DNA of 64,000 nucleotides from Crotophaga sulcirostris (Eukaryota > Chordata > Aves > Cuculiformes > Crotophagidae): the NCBI GenBank assembly GCA_013397455.1, contig VYZB01000386.1, positions 518,777 through 582,776 on the forward strand, given 5' to 3'. Shown here in pieces: positions 12,768 through 28,000 of the stretch. A program made the position numbers and the translations under genes. The notes under the pieces were generated by a model. It had not been told where the DNA came from and did not search any database. It saw only the letters and a list, made by a program, of their open reading frames with translations. Positions within the stretch are counted from its first letter, which is position 1, and every line of letters begins with the position of its first letter.

Positions 12768-12902
12768 ATGTGTTTAAGGGAAGATTGGATGAGGCACTCA
12801 GTGCCATGGTTTAGGTGATGAGATGGTATTAGTGTTGGCTTATAGGTTGGACTTGATGATCTCAGAGGTCTCTTCCAACCTGGTTATACTGTGAAACTGT
12901 GA
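12768..12902 (+). mobile_element. CR1 LINE 3' fragment, plus orientation
   Basis: The sequence GGATGAGGCACTCAGTGCCA, TAGTGTTGGCTTATAGGTTG and TTCCAACCTGGTTAT ends in ACTGTGAA repeats near 12902. It is the reverse complement of the type seen at 39.8 kb. Confidence 0.85.
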
Positions 12903-15900
12903 AAATTCCAGAAACAGTTTCACAAACTTAAGAAAATTCTGAGGCTATGATGGCACTTGCCACAAGAGGGAAAAAATCCCAAACAAACTCCAAACATCCC
13001 TCCTGTGTATCTTGTTCCAGGTCCTTGACTGTAGAGGAATGCTAGGCACAGTACTATTAGAATTACTAGCTTGAAATTGCATCCTGAGAAAGTGACTAAA
13101 CTTGGAAAGCTGAAGAGAAGAATTCCACTGAGGAGCCACAAAACTTGTGGGGGACATAAACCTGTTCATTATTATTCAGGTCTGGGGAAAATTAGACAGA
13201 AGTAAAGAATTTATTTTGAAGTATATTCTGGATATTTCAGACGCTAAGAGAAATTTGCACCAGTTGAATTGTTGACATACTGCTTTTTGTTAAAGGGAAG
13301 AAAAATGTGTAAAGTCATGGCACACAAGGGGTGCATTTTTTTTTTTAAAGTGAGATCTAAATTAGCACAATCTAAATCAGTCTGATAAATTTAGGAGAAA
13401 ACTATTGTGGAATTTGTAACTGGGAGCTGTACCACCATGCAAGGTAATAGACAACACATACACTACCTCTTAGGAGCTGTGATTAAGGACTTGGGTAGCG
13501 GCTCATTCCTACCCCAAAGCTAAGCCTACTAGGAGCTTAGAGAGTTACAAAGGAAATGCTCCTCCTTGATCCTGGGTTTCTATCAAGCTGATTTAATCCC
13601 TTGAGCTGAGAATTGCTCTAACTTTCTCTCTAATTTCTTCAGGATATCTGGATGGCCTCAGGGGATAGAAAAGTAATATTTGCTGGGAAGATCATAAAAG
13701 AAGATCTACTCCAGGCTAAATTTTGCCTTTTGATGCATATGTGTTGATGATAAAGGAGTGTCTTGGGCTAAAGAGGGAATCAGGTTTATACCTCATGTAA
13801 AAGCTTGGGTTTACTGCTACAAGATTAAAAAATCAACTTTGATTCAGGGTTTTATGGCAAGTGATAGTTGGATTGCTTTTATAGTAACAGACACCGTTAG
13901 AGAACTTTTCAGCTTCTTATTAAAGACACAAAAAGAGAAGTCCAAGTAGCTAAAACACTTGAAATATAAGGCAGTAAATTGTATTGTAACAACATCTTTT
14001 TTCCATTGCCTTATCAGAGTGAAAATTTTTAATTTTTTTTACATTGTTGATGATTTTAGGGGAGGTCTTGCTTTGGGAGAGAGGAAGTGCTGGGAATACT
14101 TCCTGACTTATAGAATTGGCTCATCATTCTGATTATTCATATAAAAAGTCAGCATGTAACCTACACACAAAGTGAGAAAAGGATCCCAAAAAACAGAGTA
14201 AATCCTTTCATAGGGGATACTGTCTTCAGCACTGATTTTTTTTCTAACAACCTGTCTGGAGAAACGCAGAATCGTAACAGCTGCTCCAGGATCTGGCAAG
14301 CTGCTAACTATATTTCACTGCTCTGGGTATTACTTTTAGGATGTTTTTTTGGATCATACGTGATAAAAGATGACTTTGTCTTAACTGGTTATTAGCTAAC
14401 ACACATGAAGAGCAACATATAAACAAAGAGGAATAAGAGAGTGAATGAAAATGACAGGAGGGAGAGAGTGGCTGCAGGAATCATTGAGCTGTATTCTAGC
14501 TGCAGGTGCAGATGGTGCTGCCAACCTGATGTAGTCATGTCTTGATGACTGCTGGAAGATGCAACCAGGATGGTGATGTTTCCTTCTTGGAGAAGGCCAC
14601 ATTGGACCTTTCAGTGACCTTGAAGTAAATAAGGCTCCTTCAAGATGTGTTGCGGCATTTAATGTAACGAATCCACACATTCAGAAACTCTGATTCATGT
14701 CAATCACTGATATTGGTAAGCCCAGGAGGGTGTTGTCTGGTCCGTATGGTCTTTAAAAGTCCATTTTACACTGGTGCATTTTATCTCCACTGAGTTTTTT
14801 AAAACATTATCATGCACCAGACTCGATTTAACTTTCAATTCATTGAGAACTGGTGCCTTCATCAGTGTGTACCCAGGCACAGAGAGCCCCACTGAGGACA
14901 GCGTTAGACAAGGGCATACATTAAGGCCCTGACTAAAACCAAAGACACTGTATTTTAAATTGAATCATGCTTCAACGATAAAGTTCTTATTTTCTGCAGA
15001 TAATTTTGATGTCTGCAGGTAACATCAGTCCTCCATGACCTGAGGATTCATCCAGTTTGTGTCCAACCAATCAGCATTGCTCTAACCTGAAGTCAGAGTC
15101 CCAGCCATGTCCCTTGTGTTTCATGGTGATTGGGAGATTACTGAGTTTGCCATTGCACACAACAATAGGAGTAGCTCAGAGAGAGACCATAGGCAGCTCT
15201 ATGGCAAGCTTTCCAGCATAAGCTTTGCCACAGAAAATCTTTGGACCACTTCCGTACAAAAGTAATTGCCATCTGTGTATGTGCCACTGCTTTGAGTCTG
15301 TGTGGAAGACTATATGGCAGGACCAAAGGACATTGATTCTGAATTTGCAGCTATAAGTTAGCAGCTTCACCTCTCATTAATAAGACCAGCTGTTAGGTGT
15401 TCAAGCCATGGGTCCTGTAGGTGTCATGGTGGTTCTTTGCAACTGCAACTTTGCTAATATCTACTCTCCAGTTCCCTCAGGGACTACAAACCAGCCTTCT
15501 TAACATCTTTCCATCACTGTTTTACTAGATATGCACACAGGGCAGGAAGACCTAGGGAAGCTGCAAGTCCCCTTACATAGCTGAGGCCATCTCTGAAGGA
15601 ATAACAAAACTTAAAATGCCGTCATATAATTTTATTATTAACTGAAAGTTTTGAAGGAAATATTCTCTCAAGCTGTTGTCTACAATCTGTTTCCATGAAG
15701 ATTCCCATTTGCTAAGTAGCCTCTTTGTTTATTATACAGAAAATATTTTTCCCGTGTTTCAAATTTTCAAGGAGTCTTGAGAAGGTGAGGAGCCATTTTG
15801 CTTGTACACAAGCTATGGGAGAGCACAGGCATTTCTCTTCACACCAGTGTGCTTCTGTCTCCAGTTGGGACCCATCAGAGCCACTCCACTTGGTTGCTGC

Positions 15901-18900
15901 CCTGCTGTCCTCTGCACACAAGCAGCAAGATATCCATTTTCACTCTTTTCTCCAGTCAACATGATCTTGTAATCTGATAAAAAAGGCCATTATGGGGACT
16001 GAAAAAAACACAAAAAGTGGCAAATCTTGTCCCCTCATGACTTTCCTGACATTACCTTTCGCTCAAGCTGCCAGAAAACAGCATCTACTTGCCTGGTTCC
16101 CCTGCCGTTTTCTACGCATACCGAAGGAAAATTCTCTTCTTCATTACCAGCCATGTTTTGCCTCCTGCTTTGAACTTGCATCTTGTTTCCCCAGTTATTT
16201 TTTTCACTTTAGTTTGCAAGCCTTAATTTAGAAAGGAGAGAGAATGTAATTCTTCCCAGATACAGTTGTTCTCCTCCTTATTGATTCACAGGAATGCCGT
16301 ATAAACTGGCTCATGTCCTTCCTTATGCCCTTCCTTCCTCTTCTCTTTCTCTCTCCCCCGATTCACTCCCTTTCCCAGCCTCTGTGGTTCCACCTCTCCT
16401 CTGTCCTGTCCTTAAGGCTTGTCACATCTGCTTTGTGATTGGTGAGCAGCCTGTTTGGTGCAAGAAGGGCTTGAACCTGTGGCTCTACCCTGCGCCAGAG
16501 GCTCAAGGTACCACAAGCAGCAGCTGGGGAAGCTGGCCAGCCCTAAGCAGTGATTGGCATCACAGCTGGTGTCTCTTTTGGGACCAACCTCTTTGTATCC
16601 CAGAAGAAGCCAACTGGCGACTGGTGGTAGTGGGGTAGAGCCCAGTGCTACTCACATGCTCTATTTTAAATTCCTATAACCTGGAGGAAAGGAGAATCAC
16701 AGGGGTTGCCTTTGATTTGCCTGGAGAATGCTGTAAATTCTGGGTGAATCCCAAGCAACCTCGAATGACTCCAACTCCTTGTTGCTCTCCATAACACCCC
16801 GTGACACACAACGTGTGTGTGACTGCGGTCCATTCCCTGTGACAGCTTCTCAAGACCCTAATAAATGAGATCAAACTGGCTCAGAGCTCAAGGCAAATGT
16901 TCTCTTCAACATACACCAGTGCAACTTAATACAGACAAGCTGCCTGTGAAACACAAAACCTTGAAGGTGTTGCCATTTCTAACTCAAAATTTCCCTTCAG
17001 TTGACGACAAGAGCTAGTGGTAGGCAGGGCCTGCTGCAATTAACAGTGTTGTTTGAGGAACAAGCACTGGCATTCAACATGAGTGGAGGCAGTGGGCTTT
17101 GACCTGCGGCTTCTATCGAGCATTCAGATTCACCTTCACAGTCTTTGGCCTCTAAGTAGGCAGTGGCATGATGCAGCTGTAATATAGCCCTGGCAAGCAT
17201 TGAATGGAAATGCACCTCCCTATCAATTTAGCAGGAAGAAACATTCATTTGGCTGCAAATATCCTGACTGTTAAAGAAGGCAGTTTAATTATTGAATCTT
17301 GGTGAAATTCAGCTTCATTGAGAAATGAAGTCTAGTTTTCTTCCCGTGGGGGTGACTGAACTTCTATTCCCTCAAGGAGTGTGGTAATTTCTTTCTGTCA
17401 TCCTCATGGTTAGTTAAAAATCAATTTTCTTTATCCTAATTCTATCTACAAAAAATCATGCTGTGTGATAACTGAAGCCACCCCCCGTGACCCCAGATGG
17501 CTACCTGTGCTGACTCTTCTTAGGTGAACTTTACCTCATAAGTGTTGTGTCATTATTTAACATGATCAAAAGCTATTATAATGAGTCTATATAACTAAAG
17601 TAATTAATATAGCTAATTATATTTTTCATAAGAAAAAACAGCTGTACATAATAAAGTAGTGGTTTTCATCTTATCTTTCTATCTTATTTTTATGCAAATT
17701 CAACCTTCAACATGTAGACCTTTTTCTCATTTAGTAAAAATAGAATAAAACAATTTAACAGGATCTAGAAATTCTTCAGGACAGGTAATGAATGGCTTGG
17801 TCTATTTTGTCTGCCTAGCTTTCATAATCTGCCAAACACACTTATATTACTGCTTCTAGTCTAGAAGCTGGGAATATGCTCCAGTAGAATGTCTGATCTA
17901 GGTTTTGCTCCTTGCAGATTAGTACATACCAAAATGTCTTATATGCAAATATTCGAGAGTTTAACGCTCAACATGAAAGACTGACTATTTATTAAGAAGC
18001 AATATTCACTTGTTTTTTGTTATTCTGCTACCCCAAACGGCTCAGATCCAAATGTTTTGACACCAGAATTCGGATTGTAGAGTTAGGGTCTTTTTTTAGC
18101 TGTTGAGGAACAATATGTTGCCAGCGTAAATTGGTGTAAATTGGCACATCTTTATTGAAGACTGTTGTGCTCTGTTGACTTCACACTACATGAATAGTTG
18201 GTCCATTGTATTCTGAGTCTTTATCCAATTCTCAGTAAAATCAAAGAATACTCTTGCCAGCTTCCTTGAATTAGATCAGACTCTGAAAAACAATGGGCAA
18301 AACTGTAATTTATGTCATTTTTTTTAAAATTTTGTACCCAAGGAAGATATTTATGCAAATGTCCTTGGATAAAAGCCAGCAAGCAGAGCTGGTGACTTCA
18401 AATGACCTTCATTCCCCTACCTTGAGTGTCCCAGAACAAATGCAAAGAACTCTATAAAATATTTAAATTTCAGATCTGAGGCCACTACTACTAAACAGCA
18501 CTTCTCAGCTTCAAATGCCAACCAGCTGACCAGAGGGAAAAATTTAATGAAGTTCCTGATCTCTGATAGGATAAGAAAAAAATCATAAAGTTTAAAATTT
18601 GTCCTTTCATCTTATCAACAAGCCACAATGGATGAAAGTAACATGCTACACAATTCTAGTTCAGTGAGAAGAGGGAGAAGAAGTGTGACAATGAGTCATC
18701 TGGTTCAAAGCACTAGAATTCAATAAATCAAGCAATTTTCTTCCCCCCCACCTTTTTTTTTTTCCGGCAAACTGCCTTTTATCTGATAAGGTCTGCATGA
18801 CAGCTGTGTATTTCCAAGAGTGCCACTCTCTAGAGGCAAGGAAACATAAGAATACTGGTAACTCGTGGGTAACCTACTTCTCTTGTGTATTAGCTCTCAT

Positions 18901-21900
18901 ACTCTTTTTATTGGAGCTTCTATCTCAGTAAACCAGGGGAATCACGGGAAGTGCACATACTTATAAAGCTGTTCTCCTCTGAGACTGACCCCCGGACTCT
19001 AACTCGAGTCCTTGGACTGCTCACTTCCAGATTTACAGTGCCCTCAATCAGTCCTACAAATAAAAACAAGGAACAAGGGCTGTTGTTAATAAGAGGCTCT
19101 GAATTACAAACCTTGTGATTTGCTGCTGGCACAGACAGACCGGCACAACCTTGTCAGCCCTGCTAATAAACTTCAGTCACAGTGCTGACCTGCTGACAGG
19201 CTCCACAAACTGATGATATCTTGCAGCTTTGAGCAAAGATTGTTTCGCATGTCAATGTGGAAGACTTCTTTATTATATGATTTTTAGATTAATGTTTCTA
19301 TGAGGGAGTTAGAGTGAAAATAGAACCTGAGGAAGAGGGAAGAGCTGTCACAGTAGTATTTTCAAATGCTTCTCCCTCCTCCCTGTCCCTTAATTTATGC
19401 TGAGTCACCATTCAGTGATGAAGCCTTGCAGTTCCACTAGTCCCCCAGCAGAAATTCAAGGACCAAAACATGGCAGTACTGGATAGAGAACAAAACACAG
19501 CTCATGAAAGGGACCCTAACCCCAAGAACCTGCTGTCTCTATAGAGGATGAGAGAGAATGCATGTTTTTTGGCAGGCAGCAAACAGTGAACTAAATGACT
19601 ACAGGGCTACGCATAACCATCTTGGCACTGCTCTACACAGTGCTGCCTACTGCCACTACTCTGTCTATGTACTCACCCCTCATGAACTCACCCCTCTGCT
19701 GTCTGAATCCACACTGCATCACAAGATACACCTGCTGAGAAAGCACCTGCTTTATGCTACACCACCTCTGGAAAGCTTCCTATAGTACCAGGCCTGGATG
19801 CTGGTCCTCAGCATACCCACAGCTACCCCTGCATTAGTGTTCAGCATCTGGATTGTGTCTGCTTGGCATTAGGTGACTGACTCTCACTGTGCCTTGACAG
19901 CTTTGTGCACGCATCATGCGGACCCCCACCTGAGGGGTGTGAGGGGGGACCAATGAAGCAAGTGGGACTCAGAGTCAAAGCAAACAGCGGGGGCAGTTCT
20001 TCATGCAGCAGTGACTAGATCAGGGGGACTCTTCCAAAGAAAGCTGAAGCTTCTTACATGAGTTCATGCAAGATTGAGCTAACCATTTAATAATTGTTGG
20101 AGGTTACTAAATATACATAGAAACCACCCGCACTCCAGAAAGGCCATGAGCAAAATATAGTTGAATGCTGAGGGAGTGTCAGTAGAAAATATCGTATATA
20201 TTTGCCCTGGACACATGTATTCCTTAGGCCCCTGTGCGTCACTGCTGGATATGTGATGTGGGGGCATCTAGATCTTTGTTATCACCTTCTACACCACCAC
20301 AATGTTTAGTAATTAACAACTAGCATCTGTAGGACTATGTGTCCTAAACGTGGTCCACTGATGTCTGGATGTGAAAAGTTTCCTTCAGAGGTTCTTGTGG
20401 TGATTCCACTTTGGCAAGTAAGCACGTGTATTAATGTCCTCTTCTGGGTCCAAAGGCAAGTCAACTTTGCAGAGATCTGCAAAGCCATGCACGGGCTGGT
20501 CAAGACACAAGTTTTGGCTTTTTAAGATGTATAGACTGGCACTGTAACATACAGGAGATATGATATACCCCATTGTGCTGGGACCACCAGTGGGGCATGC
20601 TATCCTCTCTAGTGGTGATCACCGCTCTATTACCTAGTGGGACACCACTGATGGGTGCAGGCATTTTATGCACATATCTTGACCATACTGGCCAAGCACA
20701 TGGTACCCTTGGCGTATCTCAGTGCTGCCTACCTTGATGGTGGGCTTGATGCTAAGTTGGAGAAGGTCAGTAGTACTTGTGAGGACATCCAAGTCCTTCA
20801 ATAAATCTGTGCCTAGGTAGTAGGGAGCCTAGCAACCCAAGCAGCAGAAGCAAACAGGCCTTTGCTCTTGGTGAATGTGATTCCTACAAGGGACAAGCAG
20901 CGCATGACACTACCTGTGCATACAGTGGGAGAGTCCCCTGTATCCATAACCTTCTATATCACTTTGCACCATGACTAGTAACACCTGTGCTACTGCCTAC
21001 CTAGATACCTTTGTCTCTCTTTCCATCACTTCCATCTCCATCCCTTCTAATACCTTCTCTACCCCCTCTCTTTTCACTTGGCAGACTCTTCTATCCCTGC
21101 CCCACTGATCTGACTGGATTCCCCAGCCTTCCTTGCTGAAATACTCTCTGTGAGAAAAAATGTCAGTTCTCTTTCAGATTCTTCACTGTCTGAAGCAGGA
21201 GGAGTAATTCCTCACTGCAAAGCCCTGCTGTCCCCCGCTCCCTCACAGTCCCTCAAAAGAGGATGCATGGTACTCATCCTGGAGGACACACATGACAGTT
21301 TGTCATGATCTGAATGGGTTTCCCTGCCACATAAAAGGTTCACGTCAAGGATCACAATCTGCTTGAATCATCCAAACACAGTCAAATGTGATCTGTCTAC
21401 CTCAAGCTAGTATAGTCAGGTCACAACTGAGCTTTTGGCTTGGTCAAAGCTGAATGTGGTGAAGGGAGAGACTAGCCCAGTGCCGGTATAACAGAGTATA
21501 AATTCTTATCTCACATACCTCCCAGATTTCAAGGCTTGCTCAACACTCCTAGTTAATGCACTTTTCTATTTTCTATTGTCTTCTGCACATCATCTCGAGA
21601 CAGATATGAGTTGTAGCAGAGTCTTCACAGCTTAAATAAAGCAGCAGCCTTGTAAATCTCATGTCTCCCTGCCAGTCACTCCCTGAGTGCTGTGACCTCG
21701 AGGTCCCTGATTGTGCCATGATTCAGCAACACTCAGAGAACAGGCCTTTACCCTACACAACACTGGTAGTGCCCAGCACACAGATGATGATGAATGGACC
21801 ATTTGTTGAACTGGACATAGCTGAACTTTCACACAGCTATACACAATGTTTTGGAGAATATAGTGGTGCTGGAACTCAAGTGAAGGGTGTGACAAAATCT

Positions 21901-22393
21901 TTTCCCCTGTATTATCACAGAACTCCAAAACAATGAAACTTGTTTGTCATCAAGGCCTAAATGGATGCCACAAGGAAGGGAGGGGTGAGCTGTTTCTGGA
22001 CATCTCTGCACTTGCTGCAGGAGGAAGGTCCCTCCGGAATTTGCAGACCACAAAGAGTTATCTACAGTTTCCTTGTCAACACTCTCATTGTGCCAAGGTT
22101 AGGGGATCACATACTTTAGAAAGTCCTTGCTATTGACTACCTGGAATGTACAAAGAGTTCTCTCCCCAGGCGACACTTGCAAATGTAGATTTGGCCTTCT
22201 TCATGTAGATACTCGAGCATAAGGATGAGCAGGAAACTGCGCAGTTAAGCCCCTTCACGTTGTCGCCATCACTAGTGGTAGTCTAATTGATTAGACAATT
22301 GCATGAATTTCTGTATACGCATTCATACAGTTGCCTTTGGAAACCTGGTTAGTTTTACACGTCATTTTCTCTCTTGGATCTTTGTCCAAGCCT
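12903..22393. other. Intergenic, no gene recognised
   Basis: No exon, RNA gene or mobile element was recognised in 9.5 kb. Open frames do not exceed 114 codons and have no family resemblance. A short direct repeat GTAAATTGG occurs at about 18126 and 18136. Confidence 0.55.
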
Positions 22394-22595
22394 TCACAGT
22401 ATCACAGTATTACAGCATTACAAAGTTGGAAAGGACCTTTGAGATCATCGAGTCCAACCTATAACCCAACAATAACACTAACACCAACACCAACCCATCT
22501 TCTAAACCATGGCACTAAGTGCCTCATCCAATCTCCTCTTAACCACTTCCAGGGATGGCGATTCCACCACCTCCTCAGGCAGCACATTCCATACT
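22394..22595 (-). mobile_element. CR1 LINE 3' fragment
   Basis: Terminal TCACAGTA repeats are followed by AAGTTGGAAAGGACCTTTG, CCAACCTATAACCCAACAAT, CCATGGCACTAAGTGCCTC and CACTTCCAGGGATGGCGATT. This is the longest copy of this subfamily in the window. The right boundary is uncertain by some tens of bases. Confidence 0.87.
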
Positions 22596-24149
22596 TTGCT
22601 CCAAGCTTATGTCATGGGAGGTGTCTGCAAGGCCATTCCATGCTTCAGCACAGAAGTCGTTAAAATGAACCCTCCATGGGTCATGAGGGCTCCACGGGTA
22701 GGTGGTAGATGGGTGCCATTCTTCTACACTGGAACGATGTGTATGGGGTACCCAGCCAGAATGGTTGAGCACCATCAGTTCAGGTGGTGATGAAGTGTCC
22801 TTTCAATAAAGGCAATGTTGTGACCATCTAGGCTTTCTGCCAGTGAATGCCTCACCTCTCTAACTTCCCAGAGCGTGCAGACTGCCCTGTGCAGGTGACA
22901 GGTGACTCACTCTGGCTGACAAACATGGCTGGACCGAGGATTGACCAAAAGCAACAGTGAGGCTCTCCTGTCTGTTCAAAACAGTGAAACAAGGAATGGT
23001 GGCTTGGAGCACTCAACTGGCATTTGCCAGCTAAGAACCTAGCTAGCCCTGCAGGTTTTCACACAAGACAAGCCGTTGTACTGTTAATAGAATGAGAAAG
23101 GTTGGAAGGAGATATTTACCTGGCAGGATCCCTTTAAACCCATGACTTTTTATCGCAAGCACATTTCTTATTCTCTTGCCATTCATGTCTCAAGGACCAA
23201 TATCTCAGTTCATGAAAATTTTAGGCAGCTGCTTTTCTGCCTGTTGTTACAAACTCTGCCTGATGGATGCGTGTAGTACAGGTGACTTTGTTGTAAATGA
23301 ACAGTACTCTGTTGTGGAAGTCCATGCACTTTCTTCAACTCCTCACCAGAAAATGTGAACCTGATAGAGGACCAGACCTCAACATCTGAAATGGAGTGGT
23401 GATGGAGGGACTGCTGCTTCATATGTTTATCAGCCACAGCCTCAGAAAGCAAAACAGTCTGGATTCCAGGGTTCTGCTTTAGAGAGAAAATCCTTTGAAG
23501 CAAGGTGCAGATCTAGTTATAATACAAAGTCTCATCCCACATTATTGCATTGATTATTGTAATTATGCCCTTTCAGGATTTTTCCAGGTTACACTATATC
23601 CAATTATAGTGGTTTTAAATACCTTTGTACTGTACATCATGTGGTGTTAGAGAAAGGAGGTAGTAGATGTATTTTATTTAGCTGCCTGTTCTTACAGTAA
23701 AACTTTTTATGGATAAGAGAGTTGGCATTATTAATATTCTTTATTTCACTGATGGCTATATCTGAAGCTATCTTTCTAAGCACCATGCCAAAAATGTACT
23801 TATCTGTGTTTCTGCAGTGCAGAGTATCCAGTTTTAAAAAGTTATGAGGAACAGACACTCCATACTCTTGGCCCATTCTTTTGCGGTAGAATTTATGCAA
23901 GAATTTTATGCACTTCATTTACAATAGAATATATGAAATTTTGGCATTACTGAAGTCCAAAGCAATAGTGAAGTTGACTTCAGTATGAACAGGATTTCTC
24001 CTTCAGTATCTTCTTATGTTGATCAATTCTGCTTAGAGGAGCTAAACCTTCTAGGTTCCCTATGCAAGCGAGTAGCTTTTCTAGTTGAGTGACTCTAGAT
24101 TTTTCTCTTCCTTCCTTCTTTTCCTCCTCCACAGCTTTACAATTTGGGA

Positions 24150-24185
24150 TTTTTTTGTTTGTTCGTTTGTTTTGTTTGTTTGTTT
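24150..24185. repeat. TTTG microsatellite, slightly imperfect
   Basis: TTTGTTTG units with one TTCG interruption and one extra T, starting after a T-run. Confidence 0.9.
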
Positions 24186-25081
24186 AATTGTTTTGGATAT
24201 TTTTCTTGCTTAAACTTGAAGACAAACTGCACCTAGGCTTTAATTTGCCAGGCTATGCCCTTTCATTTGTGCAGAAAGTAAATGCAATACTAATGTGTGG
24301 CTTACTTCCACCACCTTTAACAGATTCAAACAATGTGTTTATCTTCTTTTGATTCTTTCATACGGAATGATTTCAGACTGGGAGAACCTTCATAAAAGCC
24401 ATTCTCAGATGAAAATCACACTGCTTCCAGTTCTTTAAACTGCTTTTCTACCTCAAAGAATTGTTTATCTCTTTCTCTCTCCCTTTTCCTTTCCTTTTTT
24501 CATCTGGCAGACAAATGGTAGAGCCATTATTGGAGATGTCAAGTTTTCCTCCTGGGAGGCTTTGTTTTTTCAATATACACCTGACATGATGAACATGCTT
24601 CACCCTGTTAACCTGCACGTGATGAACACTTCATATGTAGACATCATCAGGTGCTCTCATGCTTTGCTGAACCAGGAACAGATGTAGTTTCAGGACTGAA
24701 ATATCCAGTGTCCCTATGAGATATAGTTTTTCTTCTGCAAGCTGATTCTGGGTGCTGCAAATTAGTCTCCCCTGCCCTGATCTGCCATCCCTCCTTCCTA
24801 TATTGATATCCTCTTCCCCTTCTGCCCTGATCCTGCCAGCCTCTGGCAGCTCAGCCAGCCTCTCTGAATCAGGCCCATTGGTTGAGAATGCTTGCAACTT
24901 ACCAGCTGCTGAGCAGCTGACTTGGCAGACAGTGCTCCCACCACGACACAGTTTGAGGCATTGATGTTTCCCACTGGGGCAGAGAGAGAAGAGGAAAAGC
25001 CAGCCTATACTGTTTGGCGGCCTGCTGGGTCAAGCCTGTTGGTTTGAAAAGGAAAAGAAAGGGAAAGCGATTATTATTGCC

Positions 25082-25095
25082 TTTTTTTTTTTTTT
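25082..25095. repeat. Homopolymer T14
   Basis: Fourteen T flanked by GCC and CTAG. Confidence 0.9.
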
Positions 25096-28000
25096 CTAGT
25101 TCTCCCTCTGTGCTTTCAAATAGTGAAGGTCAAACTGAATTCTGGAATTTCCTGTGCACGTTATCAACTCCAGGGGAGAACCTGTGGATGTCCCATGCAC
25201 CCTGCTGGTCCCACTGCTCAACTCTCAGTGGTGCTGGCCCACCATGGCTAGTTTGGGTAATGAATTCCCCCAACAACACCAGGCTCCAAATTGCATCTGA
25301 GAGCACCAGACACATGGTTTGCGTTCTTATGAGTTAATGTCTTCTGGTCTCTGAGTCACTGCTGATGAGTATTCAGATGTTTGGAGCCTCATCCCCTTGT
25401 ACGCATGAACATTTTCCAGCAATTTTAATGAGCTTCGCCACAAATCATTGTTGACTAGAGCATGCCCAGAGTGAAGCAGAGCAAACCAAGTGGGAGAAAA
25501 GTAGCATACTGCCATAATGCAAACATCTTGATAGCCAAATTCAGACCTTTGCTTTGTCCTATGTCAAAATACTCATTTCTAGTCAAAACCAGAAAAACAA
25601 AAAGCCCTACAAATGTAAAAACTAATTCTGTAGTATGCCTGAAAAATACTGACTTGAGTTAGTACTTCCTACATAGCATGAATATAAAGTTTCAGTAATT
25701 TAGGAGGGGATGCATGATGCTAAAATGTTCTAAATCCCCTGAAGACGTATTTTTAATAAAGTGACCAGAATCATGATAGATTTTTATTTCTGTGCTCACG
25801 CAGACGTACTAATCTCTATAGTTGCTCTTCTTATAGTAGCAGGCAATGAGATCCTGTATGTAAATCATGTTGCAGACTCATTAGTGTTACTGCTGCTTGG
25901 TTGCTAGCTGAGACACCAGTTCTGATTTAGGGTATTTTGACACTTAGCGACAAACTAAGCTTTAGTGAGCAGGTGGCTGAGCCAAAATAGTAGCAGAGTT
26001 TGCAGCTAGCTGAAATAATAACAAGGAATTGCTGGTCAGAATATGCTTTCTTTCTTGATTTATTAAAACAGGCCTGGAAAAAATCGTTTGTGAAGGATTC
26101 ACTCCCACGAGACACCTGCTTCAAAACCACTGTGGTACAGGTGTGTTTCTTTGCATGCATGGGAACAATTCCCACGCTCAGACTGTCTAGCCAGTAGACC
26201 TATTCACTTGTGATGACCAAAGCAATCAACAGCATGCGTCTCCCTCTCCAGGAGATCTTTAACAGCTCAGTTCTAGGTTGTCCCAACAGCTTCTTGCTCC
26301 TGCGACTCTAAACCCATCCTCTTTTCCATATCTACATTTCTGTGCTCCTTGCCTGAAGAAATGTAAGATGTCTCAGTTGGCCTGCAGGAGTCTCTCACAG
26401 TTCTGGTGTGGCATTTCCCTTTCTCGCACTCCACTCATTCTGTGGTGAGAGGGGCTAAGGACACCCAGATTTCTTTTGAGGGTCTCAGTGACACCTTGGA
26501 CTGAGAACTTCTTCTCACTGGTTTCCAGCCTGGCTGTCAAAGTTGAACACCATTTGCCTAGTTCCACACACAGCTTTCCAAGAAACTGGGACAGCATGAA
26601 GCTGTCACTCTGCTTGTGGTGCCCACAACCTTCCTGCCTCCGAGAGAGAAGATCAGGAGACCACTGCTCCTGACAGCAAGACCCTCTCAATGTGCCAGAG
26701 AGCCATATTAAAGCAACAGAGATGCCTGAAAATCTGAGAAGAGTCTAGGTCTCCCCTTCAGACAATGCATACACAGTTGTACCCTTGGGTCACTCTTTGC
26801 TCCTTTATGCTACATGCTTGCGGTCTAATGTGGGGATATTAAACCCAGGGCTGGAGGTTAGACACAGACTGAAAATTCACCTCTCACAGTTTGTGTCTAC
26901 TCAGTTTTTTTAAGGCATGACCATTGGTTTGCTTAAAGCCAAGTACTCCTGGGGTGGCTGGCTAGCAGTTGTTGAAAGAGCAGCAGAGCTCTTGGTTAGA
27001 AGGCAAGTCGCACCTTGGCCTCGTAGGTCGGAGGAAGATGCTTAGGAAGCCTGAGCATTCGGCTGCTCAATGCAACTCTGTGATTTTGTTGCAAGGCCAT
27101 GAGCAAGCCTCTTCCACAGCTCTTGTGTTCTGCAAAATGGGCCTAGAAATAGAAATTGTTCTCATGTGCGAGACTTGCCATCTGTTTGGAAACCTTGCTG
27201 GCAGGTTCACCAGCTGAAAGTTAAGTGTTAAAGGCTTTGCAGGGGAGGATGAGAAGGTGTATGTGTGTGGGGGGCGGCGCTGGTTGGGGTGGTAGTCTTG
27301 CAAGGACTCATGCAGCAATTGTGCCAGCAGCACAGACGACTGGGTGCACAGCCCTGGTAGAGACTGCTGCAGGCATTTCCAGCGTGTTGACTTGGACATG
27401 GGGCTCCACGCTCTGGCCTGTAGGCCAGTGAGTGGAAGCTACATGGTAGCAGGCATCCGTTTTCTTGGTCTCTTTATTATGGGTATCCAACCTGAACCAC
27501 TTTAGAGGGGCAAAACTTAGTTTTAGAAGGCAGAGGAACATTCTCTGGAAAAACAAGCTTTCTTGCAGCTTCTCGGTTTGAACTTGCAAAAATCGCTAGT
27601 CACTTTCAAAAATCTTGACAGTTTACATTTACAGATCACTATGTAGAAAGAACTAAGTTTCACTGACTTTTCCAGAAGCAATCAATGAAGATCTTGCAGA
27701 GAATTATGATCTCAATGAGGAAATAAGCAGCAGAAGAAGAGGAATGGTTAATAAGCAAGGAGTTTTTCCCAGAAAAATAGCATTGCCATTATTAAGAAAA
27801 CATAAGGAAAAGTGATATATGTAACTCAGGACATGAGTGAGTTGTCTGGCTTTGGGAAGAATGTAAAGGAGAACATTTTTTCCAATGGTTATTTTTAAGA
27901 TGTAAGGAGGTCTTTAAAACAGAAGCAAGCATTCTACGTATTACATTCACTAGCACAGGGAATCCAGCAAATGAGCACTGAACCCGAAGGGTTCCATCCT